This document shows, in pieces, positions 56,201-64,000 of a stretch of DNA of 64,000 bases. Made by a program: the position numbers and the translations under genes. The notes below the pieces were generated by a model. It did not search any database. It saw only the letters and a list, made by a program, of their open reading frames with translations, and was not told the origin of the DNA. The DNA comes from Owenia fusiformis. Taxonomy: Eukaryota > Annelida > Polychaeta > Sabellida > Oweniidae. The number at the start of each line of letters is the position of its first letter. Within the stretch, counting starts at the first letter, position 1. Location of the stretch: the NCBI GenBank assembly GCA_903813345.2, contig CAIIXF020000003.1:2012109-2076108 (forward strand), read 5' to 3'.

Positions 56201-58877
56201 GGAGCTCTGTTGCTGGGTGGTTAATTATGCTAATTTATTCCAAGGACGTCTGCTGATTCAGTAAACATCCAAGTGCCTACGTGAGATTCTGCATGTACAC
56301 ACTACTTAAGAAAATTCCAAATTACAGGGACGGAACATTGAATAAACATGAAATAACATAAAATCTTGTAAAATAAACGTTTATATGCCCTAGTTACTAC
56401 TCAGGGGGAATTAAAAAAATCCCACAATATTTCTAGATATACACATTTTCTTAAACTTTGATATCATCTAGAACACTTCTAGACAACAAAAATGTCAAAA
56501 ATTGGGGGTAGGTTTACCACTTCGATTTTTTTCTAGGCTTGGTCAAAGTAAAACTACGAAAAAGCACTAATTTTTACTTTTGAATCACCTATTATCGTCC
56601 AAATGGCTTCAGAATTATTCAATAGTATAAGGACTATTCTGTACTTTTTTCAAAAGTCTATACTTAAATGTTGTAAAAAGTTATAATCGAAAAACCATCT
56701 TTCGGAGTAAAGTCCGACTGCGCCGATTTCAATAACTTCGTACTTGATCAAAACTGGGTTCCAACAGAATTCCTACAAACTCATGAATGAAATAGCCATT
56801 GCATGGAATACTTACTTTTGTCAAAATCAAAGTAGAACTCTAGTTAAAAAATATATTGTGCTAAATTATTGCCATTTCTTAGTAAAATGTCGTTCTCCGG
56901 TACGTTGCCAAAATTATTCGATGGTACCCCGTGATAGTAGGAGGTTTAAGTGTATGTACTGTGGCCATTTGAGGTATGTATGTAAAGCTGAGGCCAAGTA
57001 CTTTCTAAGTGTGCCATTTTTAGAAAAAAATCTCAAGAATATGGTCCGTAAACAGGAACTACTTTATTTGTTTATTTTCATCAGTGAAGCAGGAATATGT
57101 TGGTGTAGTGATATTTAAAAATCGAGACGCAAACCCTGTGTTAAATATAGTGTCAAGATGAACGTTATGTATAGGGGATTGGAGAAATATAGTCATTGTA
57201 TGGGCTAATTCGTTCGAAAATGGCGATATGTACCCCAGCAGGTGTGAGTACCGTAATCCAACACCAAATTCGAAAATTCAGAACAATACTTTGCACTTAT
57301 GGCGTTCGTGATCAACTATAAAACGCTTACCCCCCCATAGTGTTATATATCAAAATGTACCTGTTCATATAGGGGTTCGATTGATCTACATCAAATTATA
57401 GGGAGTCAGGTTACATTTTGAGATATCAGCGTCCATTTATTGTAACTCGCGTTTGCTACCATTTCCTCAATTATGAGATGACGAGCAAACGCGTAGTAAA
57501 CATGCTCACGCCGGAACTATTTTGACCTACATCGCTATTTTCGTAATTCAAATGAAAGTTGAACTCCTCTTTATTCATACAAAATAGTGGCATACTAGGT
57601 ACCCTAGAAGCCAACTATGGTGTTATTTAGAACAAAACCACAACTTTTTTAAATGGACTCTATAGGGTCATACCTTTTGGCAGATGGATATGGAACCTCA
57701 CAACGGAACTTGAATTTTGTGATTTTTTTCAATATTTTTCAATGATTTACCGTAGTCACACCATAACGTATCATAACTTCCGGAATGACATGCCTTTCGG
57801 AAAATTTTTGGGAATATTTTCACTTCGTTTACATTTCTTGTATAACTGTACTTATTGTTGATCGGACGGAAAGATAAGCTGATGTAGTTACACTAGAGTT
57901 CGTTTACTACCATTTGGAAGGCACGTGAGGGTCCCATTCATCAGGTAACACTCATATGTCGAAGTTATGTTCTTATTATTTTTAACAGTTAACCAAGTTT
58001 AGATCAATATTTTCAATAAAATCAGGGACATCTAAAACGTTCTTCGAACGGGAATGATATCCCAAATTTGAAATCCCAATCTCCTTTCGCCAGAACATTC
58101 TCTCTGACTGTGAATAAAATGAGATGTCGAAAAACCATGGGCTTTCAATTAGAAGGGTATGCAACTCTGTGTAATAGCATGAGACCTTTAAAATGAGCAA
58201 TGCCATGCTTCCCATTTATGGTAATATTTCAAAAGGTATAAGATAATATGTATATGTTTTAGTATTAGTTTGAATAAAAATCAATTTTCAATATGATTTA
58301 AGCATAATATATATTCAATATCATGTAAAAGTAAACTAAAAAGACCAATAAGAATAAGAGGTATCAAAATGTTCTCTTCGAGTATTGCATTGTGGGTAAT
58401 TATTGAAGAACACATTCCAATAAAAACATAATTTGTGGGAGAATGTTCACTTTCTTTATTGCCATAATTATGATGAATTCCCTTTTTTATTAAATTATCA
58501 ATGTGTATGTAGATGATCATGTTTTTATTTTTGAGTTATCTCTTTAATCATCAATTAAAAGTACAAAATAAGATTTTTTTGGAATGTGTACATTCTCCAA
58601 TTTTGAAAACCAAGGCAATGCTTATGTATTAAATATGGGAAGTTGCCTACCCTTTTAGTTGAAAGCCCATGGAAAAACAAAAAAAGAAAGGTTTCAGATA
58701 TTTTCTGATATTTAGAAAAAGTCTGACAAAATAAACATTTGAATCAATGGCTTACAGTTTCTGGTTAAGTACGCTTTGTCCCTGGGGTTGGAAATCACTC
58801 ACAGTTATTCCAATTTGTCGTGTATTTTCAATAAACAATTCCAAATTTTGTTCAAGATTCTCAAACTTGTCCGCCAT
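38275..58877 (-). CDS. MED10: Mediator complex subunit 10
   Basis: Four exons: 58877-58756, 48164-48081, 41963-41861, 38370-38275. Phases 2, 2 and 0 agree and the product is 134 residues (human MED10 is 135). Exon 1: MADKFENLEQNLELFIENTR...SVLNQKL. Exon 2: GLQDIDKLKNQ and VPLEVFE. Exon 3: YIDQGKNPQLYTKDC, then NESVKGKIDGFK. Exon 4: KFKVLLILELSKTFP, MAKYR and a short tail. Identity to the known family is high across the whole length, so the model is secure. MED10 is a middle-module subunit of Mediator, bridging activators and RNA polymerase II in the nucleus. The 405-nt coding sequence is spread over 20.6 kb because introns 1 (9.6-10.6 kb), 2 (6.1 kb) and 3 (3.5 kb) are filled with TIR elements and minisatellites. 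It is transcribed from the shared region 58878-59246, head to head with LPCAT. Confidence 0.96.
38404..38560 (-). mobile_element. SINE-like repeat, possibly tRNA-derived, copy 1
   Basis: On the minus strand it reads like a decayed tRNA-Leu head (GGGCTAGACGCTGTTGCC, then GAGGTTGTGAATTC). The same sequence recurs at 38862-39000, with GTTTCATCAGTCAATCTGAT in both. Confidence 0.5.
38594..38764. mobile_element. Shortened copy of the GCCCGTAGCCAGG MITE
   Basis: GCAGGCCCGAGACAGGATTTGC at left and GGGGCTACGGGCC at right, with the ATGCAGTTTTTCACCATTTT core in reverse relative to 25291-25494. Confidence 0.8.
38862..39000 (-). mobile_element. SINE-like repeat, possibly tRNA-derived, copy 2
   Basis: The minus strand has TTGGCCGACCGGTCTAGGCG, close to the A-box region of tRNA-Leu, and about 30 bases on GTGAGTTCGGGACG as a B box. 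Anticodon arm and acceptor pairing are not intact, so it is a SINE or relic, not a tRNA gene. Confidence 0.55.
40258..40497 (+). other. Unrecognised 79-codon frame inside the mariner-like element
   Basis: The frame has a normal amino-acid mix (VFKIIINGLLYLKDNF, LDFTELPLFLKNGLIQL) and ends at TAA. I do not recognise it. It could be a captured gene fragment or a decayed transposon frame; nothing shows that it is expressed. Confidence 0.25.
40630..41008. mobile_element. MITE, ends AAAGGACGATTCTCGG (copy 2, inverted)
   Basis: Same ends and same internal GAGACTTGTATTTTATTGAATC-type core as 27787-28187, in opposite orientation. It is nested in the mariner-like element 39201-41146, so it arrived later than that element. 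Confidence 0.9.
42030..42786. repeat. Minisatellite, alternating 32- and 40-bp units
   Basis: The unit is TGTCAAGAATACTTGATTAT plus GAAACATGTATA; a longer form adds an extra AATTACAT. About 20 units run head to tail in MED10 intron 2, about 65 bp upstream (minus-strand sense) of exon 41963-41861. Sequence change between units is low. Confidence 0.95.
43744..45213. mobile_element. Nested element ATGTCCCCACC with five 162-bp internal repeats
   Basis: ATGTCCCCACCAC opens and GGTGGGGACAT closes it. After a CCGTCTGTCCGTCTG run, about five 162-bp units follow (marker CATTCTG at 44444, 44606, 44768, 44931, 45093), each containing GGCAGCCATTTTGGATTTT and TCAATTTCAAATTTTCAGG. The terminal GTCCCCACC plus CCGTCTGTC head is a repeat type I have seen in many invertebrate genomes. 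Confidence 0.85.
45242..45505 (+). pseudogene. Cys-rich pseudo-exon with splice-like borders
   Basis: An 88-codon stretch follows CTTGTTTTAG and ends at GTGAGC. It is open except for one TAG at 45365-45367. It encodes ADSDLVETTSCSKRCNSDEAG before the stop and PFCPTFCVDAKLKDTDLHH, then FTDVCQSDTCSSCTTLICNK after it. Nine cysteines and balanced composition look like part of an extracellular domain. It lies inside the fold-back compound element, on the strand opposite to MED10. I cannot name the family. Confidence 0.45.
45770..46870. repeat. Diverged minisatellite rich in AGGTCA
   Basis: Irregular units of about 60-110 bp share CAAGGTCA, AGGTCAATATCTAGGTA and GTTGGC/TTTGGCATTTT words. AGGTCA or GGGTCA occurs dozens of times. 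Two perfect direct repeats spaced by one base (AGGTCAAAGGTCA) are at 45955-45967 and 46291-46303. These are textbook nuclear-receptor DR1 sites, whether or not they act as such. Plus-strand frames over it are artefacts. Confidence 0.85.
47017..47099 (-). mobile_element. tRNA-like SINE head
   Basis: The minus strand gives GCGTGGCTGCTAGTCTAGTTAAGGCGGTAGA, then about 30 bases, then TAGGTTTGGTTCCCACACAG, i.e. A-box-like and B-box-like blocks at tRNA spacing. Stems are not fully paired. It resembles tRNA-Leu/Ser type II layout and is read as a SINE. Confidence 0.45.
48884..49847. mobile_element. Palindromic element, ends TCACGCCCGATGATC
   Basis: TCACGCCCGATGATC at left and GATCACCGGGTGTGA at right. 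Arms of about 290 bp share GAATGGAGGGGG/CCCCCTCCGTTC, CAATTGAATGGCTAAATGAA and TTGGCGACGTT blocks. Nested in 48500-51760; a half copy is at 6000-6160. Confidence 0.85.
50030..50680. mobile_element. Palindromic element
   Basis: TTTCGGCTATTTATTGGGAA, AACAGGTGCATATGTTAAGC and GGACTTTGAGACAGGGAAGG at the left are mirrored by CCTTCCCTGACATAAAGTCC, TTACATATGCACCTGTTCAA and ATAGCCAAAATCCAATATAT at the right. The 102-codon frame over it has no similarity I recognise. Confidence 0.75.
52185..52918. mobile_element. Palindromic element, ends GCATGTAGGTTATCGCAAAC
   Basis: GCATGTAGGTTATCGCAAAC at left and GTTTGCGATAACCTACATGC at right. Arms decay inward (TATTTCTGGACAATGAA against the region near 52850). 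It lies in MED10 intron 1. Confidence 0.8.
53130..53510. mobile_element. Palindromic element around CAGGACTATAGTCCTG
   Basis: GTGCCAGGACTAAAGTCCTG at 53196 is mirrored at about 53478-53500. ACAACATGGGAGAATTTTCT pairs with AGAAAATTCTCCTATGTTGT. The centre has the hairpin AAGTATGAAGGCATGTGT / ACACATGCCTTCATACTT. Confidence 0.8.
54400..55780. repeat. Degenerate minisatellite, GGAGT/CTCGGAG type
   Basis: The first part (to about 55040) repeats GGGAGTATCTTCTGCTC and CTTCACAGGAGAAACCTCTT; the second (55250-55780) repeats ACTCTCGAATATCAATCA, AACTGAGATTAGAC and ACTACTCGGA at roughly 110-130-bp spacing. Frames of 100-127 codons over it arise from the repeat and are not annotated as genes. Confidence 0.7.
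55786..55799. promoter_or_regulatory. CRE + ETS composite site inside the 4.4-kb element
   Basis: TGACGTCACTTCCG combines a full palindromic CRE (TGACGTCA) with an overlapping ETS core (CTTCCG). About 50 bp on comes AAAATGGCGGACAG, a YY1-like and start-codon-like sequence. This is the layout of a TATA-less housekeeping-type promoter. Confidence 0.5.
55850..55996 (+). CDS. Possible 48-codon ORF in the 4.4-kb element
   Basis: ATG in strong context (AAAATGGCGG), 51 bp after the CRE/ETS site. The product starts MADSNMASNSIIKLP and contains a hydrophobic LAVIFLYLAQ segment. I do not recognise it. In-frame extension upstream to an ATG at 55811 is also open. It could be the first exon of a captured gene, a short transposon protein, or chance. 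Confidence 0.25.
   Translation: MADSNMASNSIIKLPTHPKLAVIFLYLAQSKTNAKLQQILTANNPNNL
56744..57118 (+). other. Unrecognised 124-codon frame in the 4.4-kb element
   Basis: Open frame with one CxxC pair (FKCMYCGHLRYVCKAE) and scattered cysteines. It is not enough to call a zinc finger. It sits between the minisatellite and the right arm, where a transposon protein could be. Confidence 0.2.
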
Positions 58878-59246
58878 GTTTTATGGGAGCATTTCTTGCT
58901 GGTCAGTCAAAATCAATCAAGATGTATTTAGAACACTGAACAAACAAAGTGATACCTATATCAAATTTATTTTCATCATGTAGTCTATCTTAATCAATGT
59001 ATTAGAGATATCGTATTGTAATGTCTCAACTCTTGATATGCATTTTCAAATGTCACAGAAATGAAATAACAAACGATCATACTTCGCGCATGCGCAATAT
59101 AGAAAATTAAAAATATTGAAAAAATTTTATAATTATTATTTCCTCTGAAAAATATGTGATCTTATACGTGTATTATCGATTTAATCTTTCAAAACGTAGT
59201 ACAGACGTGATAATGCTTACATAAGGAGACGTATTATACCGTAAAG
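58878..59246. promoter_or_regulatory. Bidirectional promoter of MED10 and LPCAT, with NRF1-type palindrome
   Basis: Only 369 bp separate the MED10 start codon (minus) and the LPCAT start codon (plus). CGCGCATGCGCA at 59085-59096 is a perfect match to the NRF1 consensus YGCGCAYGCGCR, in an otherwise AT-rich stretch. No TATA box in a fixed position is evident for either gene. NRF1 sites are common in vertebrate bidirectional housekeeping promoters; function here is inferred. Confidence 0.7.
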
Positions 59247-62200
59247 ATGAGCCGTATAAGGCTTCCACGTCAGAAGTCACTCATAATGCCAGAGGTGAAA
59301 AATCCATTTGTGCACAAAATCCACCTCACATGGCTAGACAAAATCAGGGTAGGTTTCGTGTTAATGATTTTCTAAAGTTTGTAATTTTTAATAGGGATAA
59401 ACTGGGAGATACCTAGATGTGCATGCTATTAGACAAATCTTCTTGATCATTTCTTCGGGTCCGTGTTTCAAGATAGCTTACAGGCCTGTAGCCAGGATTT
59501 GCAAAGGGGGGTTCACATTTTGGAAAATTCCAAGGGGGTTCACTTTTGACAATTTTGGTCTAAAAATGGCCAAAATCACTTAAAAAGTGCTCAGAATGGT
59601 GAAAAACTGCATGATTTTGAGAATTTTTGGCCAGCAATTCAAGTTGTGATGTGGAAAAATGGCGAACATTCGATTTGAAATTTTATGATTATGACATGAC
59701 CCCTATACAGCAGTAAAAAACATGCAGGGATTTATCTTTGGACGAAGGCCACGACATAGTGGCCTATAGAAGAAGGTAAATCCTAACACTTACCTGAGTC
59801 TCTAGCCAATTCTTGGCTAGAAGTAATTCCATCTGGAACACTGTGAATTATTGTAATGTTTCTAGCCGGGGTTCAATAAATTTAAGTAATATTCTAAAAA
59901 CCGTCATGTTAATATTTCATGAAATGAAATGGTAACAGCTTCTCTTGTTGATGAGATATTGAACATTTTCATTTAAAATAGAAGTAATCCCATTTTTTCT
60001 GTTCTCAATAAGCTTACATATAGAGGGCAGCCTAGTAGACAGGAAAATCTGAGAAATTTTATTTCATTATGAAAAAGAATAAGTATCATGGGAGGTAGAC
60101 GATTCTATGGACTGTGTGTAAAGATCAATGAAGGTGAGGTTTCTATGTTTACATCAATTAAAATATCCCGGCCGGGCAATTTAAAACAACAAAGAGTTAG
60201 TGGCTATAGAAAATGGCAACCTTAAACATTCCTCCACAGAAATTGCCCTGATCTTTCTGGTGATCTCCCTCTTCAGGTCAACTATGGGGTTAAGGGTTTG
60301 TTTCATACAATGATCTTTCTAGTACCTCAGAGATAAAATTTTGAGGGTTCATGTCAGACGAATGTGGTACCCATTCAGTTGCGGACTTTGCCCGTAGAAT
60401 CCAGGTGTGCCTATTAAGGAATGGACAACATTCAGAGTGCATCATGTAACACTCATAAAAGTGTATCTAGTTGAGCTAGTCGTCTGAAACTTATTGTCGA
60501 GTCTTGTTAGGCCATAAGAAGTAGACTCTCTGTTTTGCGTCCTGGCAAAATCCAAATCATACACGGGTACAGGGAAAACAAACACAAACTCAAGATAAAA
60601 CACAAACTAGTGTTTGCTGAGGAACGTATACATTTTAATGGGCATAAAAAGGGATGACATACCAATTTGCAGTGATTACAAACACATATCTATACATTTT
60701 ATACAATATATTTAAACATAGCTATTATTCAGGGCAAGAATAAGAAAATTCACAATGTATGACAAAGTAATCAACAACACTGTCAATTTTGACGCACATC
60801 AAATTATCCACCATTTCGCCTGATTCTGATTGAACGAAATGTGACCAGGTACTGTCAGACCCTTGTAATTGTTATTTGGATGTGTTTTTTTTTCTGATTT
60901 ACTCAAAATCGTGCAAGCTAGGGGACACAAAACAAAGAATCGTAACTTTTATGGCCTTACAGACTTATGCAACATTATGTGGTTGGCATATTCTGTGTGA
61001 CCCTATAGATAACAATGATGCATGTTGGTTTTTAGATTGCACTGATGACAGTAACTGTGTTTCCGATACGTGTGATACTAATAGTTTTACTGCTATTGCT
61101 CGCTTGGCCATTGGCAGCTGTTGCGATTGCATGTCGCAATCAAGAAGGGAAAAAAGAGCCTATGGCCGGTTGGAGGAGGTAAGAGACCCCTTTAGTTAAT
61201 TGCCAGCATATTTCTTTTTGAAGTCAGAGACCCTTTGAATACATTACAAATCATATTTCATTCAAGGGTAAGAGTCACATTAAATACATTTACCTTTGGA
61301 GGTTAAAACTCCTTACAAAATAACGTATCATATTTGAAATCACCAGTTATATTTCTTTATTGCATATTATGCCATTGCCTATTACTAATCAGTTCAATTA
61401 AATACCTGTTTTTGGACATATTTTTGCACATAATTTTTTGATAACGTTGATACATGACTTGAAACTTATTGCTTGCCTTGCATTTTCTAATTCAATTATC
61501 TTTAATGCACTAAGAAATGGTTGCTTCATTAGGAAATATTTAGTCATAATTAGTATTTTCAATGGATTTGTATGAGATGCATTTTTCTTATTTTCTAGGC
61601 CATTTATAATTGAACTTTATTCCACATATCATATTTACTTTTTCCTTCCTTTTCAGTATTTTAACACTTACAATCGTCACAGTTTGGCGATTGGTGTTCT
61701 TTGTAGGGGGGTTCCATTGGATATCTCTGACGGGAAAATTGGCACCATTGGAAGAAGCACCCGTTTTAATTGCAGGGCCACATAGTTCGTATTTTGATGC
61801 CCTGCCGCTAGTTATATGCGGTGGCCCTAGCATCGTCACTAAGTCCTCCAATATTAGCATTCCAGTGTTCGGAAGTATGTTTTTCAGCAATGTTGGACGT
61901 TCATTTCTCTATGCTATGTTGCATGTTGAAAACTTTTCTGGCAGTGGAAATTATTTCGTTTGATTTCTTTGGCTAATATATATTTTTTGCTAACTTGTTT
62001 AGTGAAGTGGAAAAACTTTTCAGTTCAGTTCAGTTTAATATACTCCATCCATACAGTATACTCCATATTAATAAGAACTGGCCAGATACGGTAATTTATT
62101 TTCATTTGAATTTCACAATTATTATAGCATTTTCTGAAAGTTGAGAAAATAAAGTAGTCTATGTATGCTCACTATCTTGGTTGGCGCACCTTATAGTCTA

Positions 62201-64000
62201 ACATATTTTTGAATTAGTATTTTGCATTATACTCTCGTTAAAATCACTGTTTTTATAAAATTATAGCGTTGAAAGAGCTAGAAAAATACACTGTTTATTT
62301 ACTGCATTAGTATTTATTCTTATTCCACACAATATCATAGAATGTACATCATCAAATTTACTTAATTTTCTCTGCCAGAATCGGAATGCATGTAAATGTA
62401 GCTTTAGTCCCATATGAGATGTATACTGTACTTATTTATTATGTGTACCAATTTTACAACTGAAATGTGAGAACAATTTTACCAAGATTCATAATCAACA
62501 CAATGTTTCTCAAAAAAATAATTTAGAACACAGTTTTATCCTTCCTGAAAATCCTTTCTTTGTCATGATTTCTCTGATTTTTCTTGACAAGTCAAACAAT
62601 TACTTCACATTTCTGTTTTGTTATTGGTGCACACAATCCCCCTGGGCTTATAATGGAATGATTATTAAATATTGTTAATATTATTTTTTCTTCAATTTTC
62701 TTTAGTTTTAGGTGTCACCAATAGGTGGGTGACTCACCTGGTGTATTTGATATCCATGTTTAGGGCCATTTATGAATATATATGTGTCATGTTTAATAGT
62801 AGAATGTACATGTATGTAGAAGTGTATACCATGTTGATCATACAGGGTGGTAAAAAAAACGGAAACCCTGCATTTTCCTCATATCTTTGTCATTTTAAGA
62901 AATTACTCCCTGATATTTCACACATTTGTAAATCATTCAATTTCCTACTACCCTACCATATTTCATGACCATCAGACTGATAGTCACAATTTTACAGCAC
63001 TTTGAACAACATGCTTCAGGTTTGGCCATCATCGCGCTGGAGGCTAACCTGCACAGTTGTCAATGATCCAAATGCATTTCTCAGCAGGTTTGGCCTGAAT
63101 GATACAGATGATCTCACTTTTGATGTCTGCAATTGTCCTAAGGTCTTATACACTCTATCTCTGCCATATTCCAATAGGTAGGGACATTTTGGATGACATG
63201 TGCAGGTTGGTCTACAGCGCAATAGTGGCCACTGGGAATGTTCTTTAAAGTGCTGTAACACTGTGACTATCAATCTGATGATCATGAAATAGGGTAGGCA
63301 AATAGGAAATTGAGTGATGTACAAATGTGCAAAGTTATTTCTTAAAATGACAAAGATATTAGGAAAACGGTGTTAAGGTTTCCAGTTTTTTTTGACCACC
63401 CTGTACTTAAAATTGAAAGAAAATTCAATGAAATGAAGTATTTATTGGACATTTTAGAGAAAACATCTATGATATAAACATGGCACTCATATACGACCCT
63501 AGAATAAAATACATGTTCAGGGCCAACCACAAAATGGTGGAACAGAAAGGAATGAAGTCAAAATTTGGTCATCAGAATTAGAGAAATCTAGTTTTATTGA
63601 GCCAATTGGTGAATTTCTAGATTTTATTTGAAATTACAAAGATGATGCTTTAATTTTTTTGTTAAAATCTCTTTTCCAAATACTCTGCAACTTTATTTGG
63701 TAATTTCTCACTAATGACATTCTGTTTGCGACCAGCCCTCATTCGAATTCCAATGACCTTATTTGGATTAAGTGAATATATATGCTCCTAACAACTTGCT
63801 TGCTTTGCATCAAATGTTGTATGACATACGTAGCTATTAGTGCACATTTTTTATTAGAGCCATGCGTGTTCCGTTGCGATTCATGGGCCGAACTATGTTT
63901 TTCATCTTTGGATTCCACTGGGTGCGGGTCAAAGGCATCCAAGCTAGCGCAAAAGAGGCACAAATCCTGATCAGCGCCCCTCATTCGTCGTTCATGGATG
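59247..64000 (+). CDS. LPCAT1/2-like: Lysophosphatidylcholine acyltransferase (LPCAT1/2-type), 5' exons
   Basis: Exons: 59247-59348, 61036-61178, 61657-61874 (3a), and an alternative 63858-64000+ (3b). Phases 0 and 2 agree. Exon 1 encodes MSRIRLPRQK and the conserved NPFVHKIHLTWLDKIR (human LPCAT1 has NPFVHELRL). Exon 2 encodes the membrane anchor, IALMTVTVFPIRV then LLLLLAWPLAAVAIA. Exon 3a encodes VFFVGGFHWISLTGK and the catalytic HX4D motif as PHSSYFDALP. The enzyme transfers acyl groups from acyl-CoA to lysophospholipids in the ER and at lipid droplets. The later blocks (EGT motif, EF-hands) lie beyond the window. Exon 3a ends in phase 1 at a GTATGT donor. No exon 4 was found before 64000. 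Confidence 0.93.
59481..59635. mobile_element. Truncated copy of the GCCCGTAGCCAGG MITE
   Basis: CAGGCCTGTAGCCAGG at left, then GGGGGGTTCACATTTTGG and GGTGAAAAACTGCATGATTT as in 38594-38764. The right terminal repeat is missing. LPCAT intron 1; the remainder of this intron (59640-61030) shows nothing else I can support. Confidence 0.8.
61179..61656. other. LPCAT intron 2, no features
   Basis: AT-rich intron with a GTAAGA donor and TTTCCTTCCTTTTCAG acceptor; nothing else seen. Confidence 0.6.
62843..63403. mobile_element. Mariner-like element with transposase remnant, TA flanks
   Basis: CAGGGTGGTAAAAAAAACGG opens it and a TTTTTTTTGACCACCCTG mirror closes it, flanked by TA (62841-62842, 63404-63405). 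Arms of about 190 bp pair. The core, read on the minus strand, contains RDRVYKTLGQLQTSKVRSSV then LLRNAFGSLTTVQ, resembling the last 45 residues of mariner transposases (Asp-Arg-Val-Tyr...Leu...Ile). The catalytic part is gone. Older copy at 17136-17718. Confidence 0.8.
63858..64000 (+). CDS. Second LPCAT catalytic exon (3b), cut by the window end
   Basis: After TTTTTTATTAG, the frame in phase 2 gives AMRVPLRFMGRTMFFIFGFH, then WVRVKGIQASAKEAQILISA and PHSSFMD, open to the last base. This parallels exon 3a (VFFVGGFHW...PHSSYFD) and human LPCAT1 (RTMWFAGGFHRVAVKG...APHSSYFD). The HX4D catalytic pair (His, Asp) is kept. It enters in the same phase as exon 3a, so it could replace 3a after exon 2. 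Alternatives: first visible exon of a tandem LPCAT paralogue, or the true exon 3 with 3a as a duplicate. Confidence 0.88.

Larger units (their letters stand above)
53596..58002. mobile_element. 4.4-kb TIR element with 240-bp near-identical arms
   Basis: CTAAACCTGGTTAACTG opens and CAGTTAACCAAGTTTAG closes it. The left arm (to about 53836) and the right arm (from about 57763) are inverted copies differing at only a few positions, so the insertion is recent. Between the arms are: a unique stretch; a GGAGGA/CTCGG-rich degenerate minisatellite (about 54400-55780); a promoter-like site (55786-55799); and small frames. No target duplication is obvious, and no transposase motif is recognised. It lies in MED10 intron 1. 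Confidence 0.88.

Noticed and set aside
60876-61199. 107-codon frame rich in cysteine
   Set aside because: It covers LPCAT exon 2 in the wrong frame; the right frame gives the conserved FPIRV...LAWPLA membrane segment.
63739-63984. Frames of 81 (minus) and 62 (plus) codons near the window end
   Set aside because: They overlap LPCAT exon 3b in other frames; the exon 3b frame is the one with the HX4D motif.

Overview
The window is intron-rich, AT-rich animal DNA. Short coding exons sit between long introns packed with fold-back and inverted-repeat transposons, LINE remnants, tRNA-derived SINEs and minisatellites. Gene content (a class C GABA-B-like receptor, an SLC10 transporter, Mediator subunit MED10, TFIIIC subunit GTF3C6, an LPCAT-type acyltransferase) and exon style fit a marine invertebrate such as a hemichordate, lancelet, mollusc or cnidarian. 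I cannot fix the phylum from sequence alone.

Layout. (1) 4293-18119, plus strand: the 3' part of a divergent GABA-B-receptor-like gene. Twelve exons splice in consistent phase and give 588 residues: half of the ligand-binding domain, seven TM helices and a short tail. The N-terminal exons lie outside the window or were not recognised. Its introns carry broken copies of its own exons, a LINE, a MITE and other repeats. (2) 18.1-24.5 kb: no gene; a 1.65-kb higher-order minisatellite and TIR elements. (3) 24550-26981, minus strand: a complete three-exon SLC10 (bile-acid/sodium symporter) gene of the SLC10A3/A5 type. (4) 29611-36913, plus strand: a four-exon gene for a small secreted protein with an NTF2-like/SnoaL-like fold. 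(5) 37286-37999, minus strand: intronless GTF3C6. (6) 38275-58877, minus strand: complete MED10, a 134-aa protein in four exons spread over 20.6 kb, with TIR/fold-back elements in all three introns. (7) 59247-64000, plus strand: the first exons of an LPCAT gene, arranged head to head with MED10 across a 369-bp shared promoter holding a perfect NRF1-type palindrome. The window ends inside a second, alternative version of the LPCAT catalytic exon.

MED10 (Pol II Mediator) and GTF3C6 (Pol III TFIIIC) lie in tandem 275 bp apart, and MED10 shares a promoter region with LPCAT, so 37.2-64 kb is a compact housekeeping cluster inflated by transposons. The most unusual signals are: the duplicated LPCAT catalytic exon; the close MED10-GTF3C6 pair with no poly(A) signal between them; repeated exon duplication in the receptor gene; a 4.4-kb TIR element carrying a promoter-like CRE/ETS site and small ORFs; a 5.1-kb nested fold-back holding a nuclear-receptor half-site minisatellite and a captured pseudo-exon; and a 3.26-kb TIR element with a clear 6-bp target duplication. 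Exon models were built by eye from protein similarity remembered from known families plus splice-site and phase agreement; no database search or RNA evidence was available.
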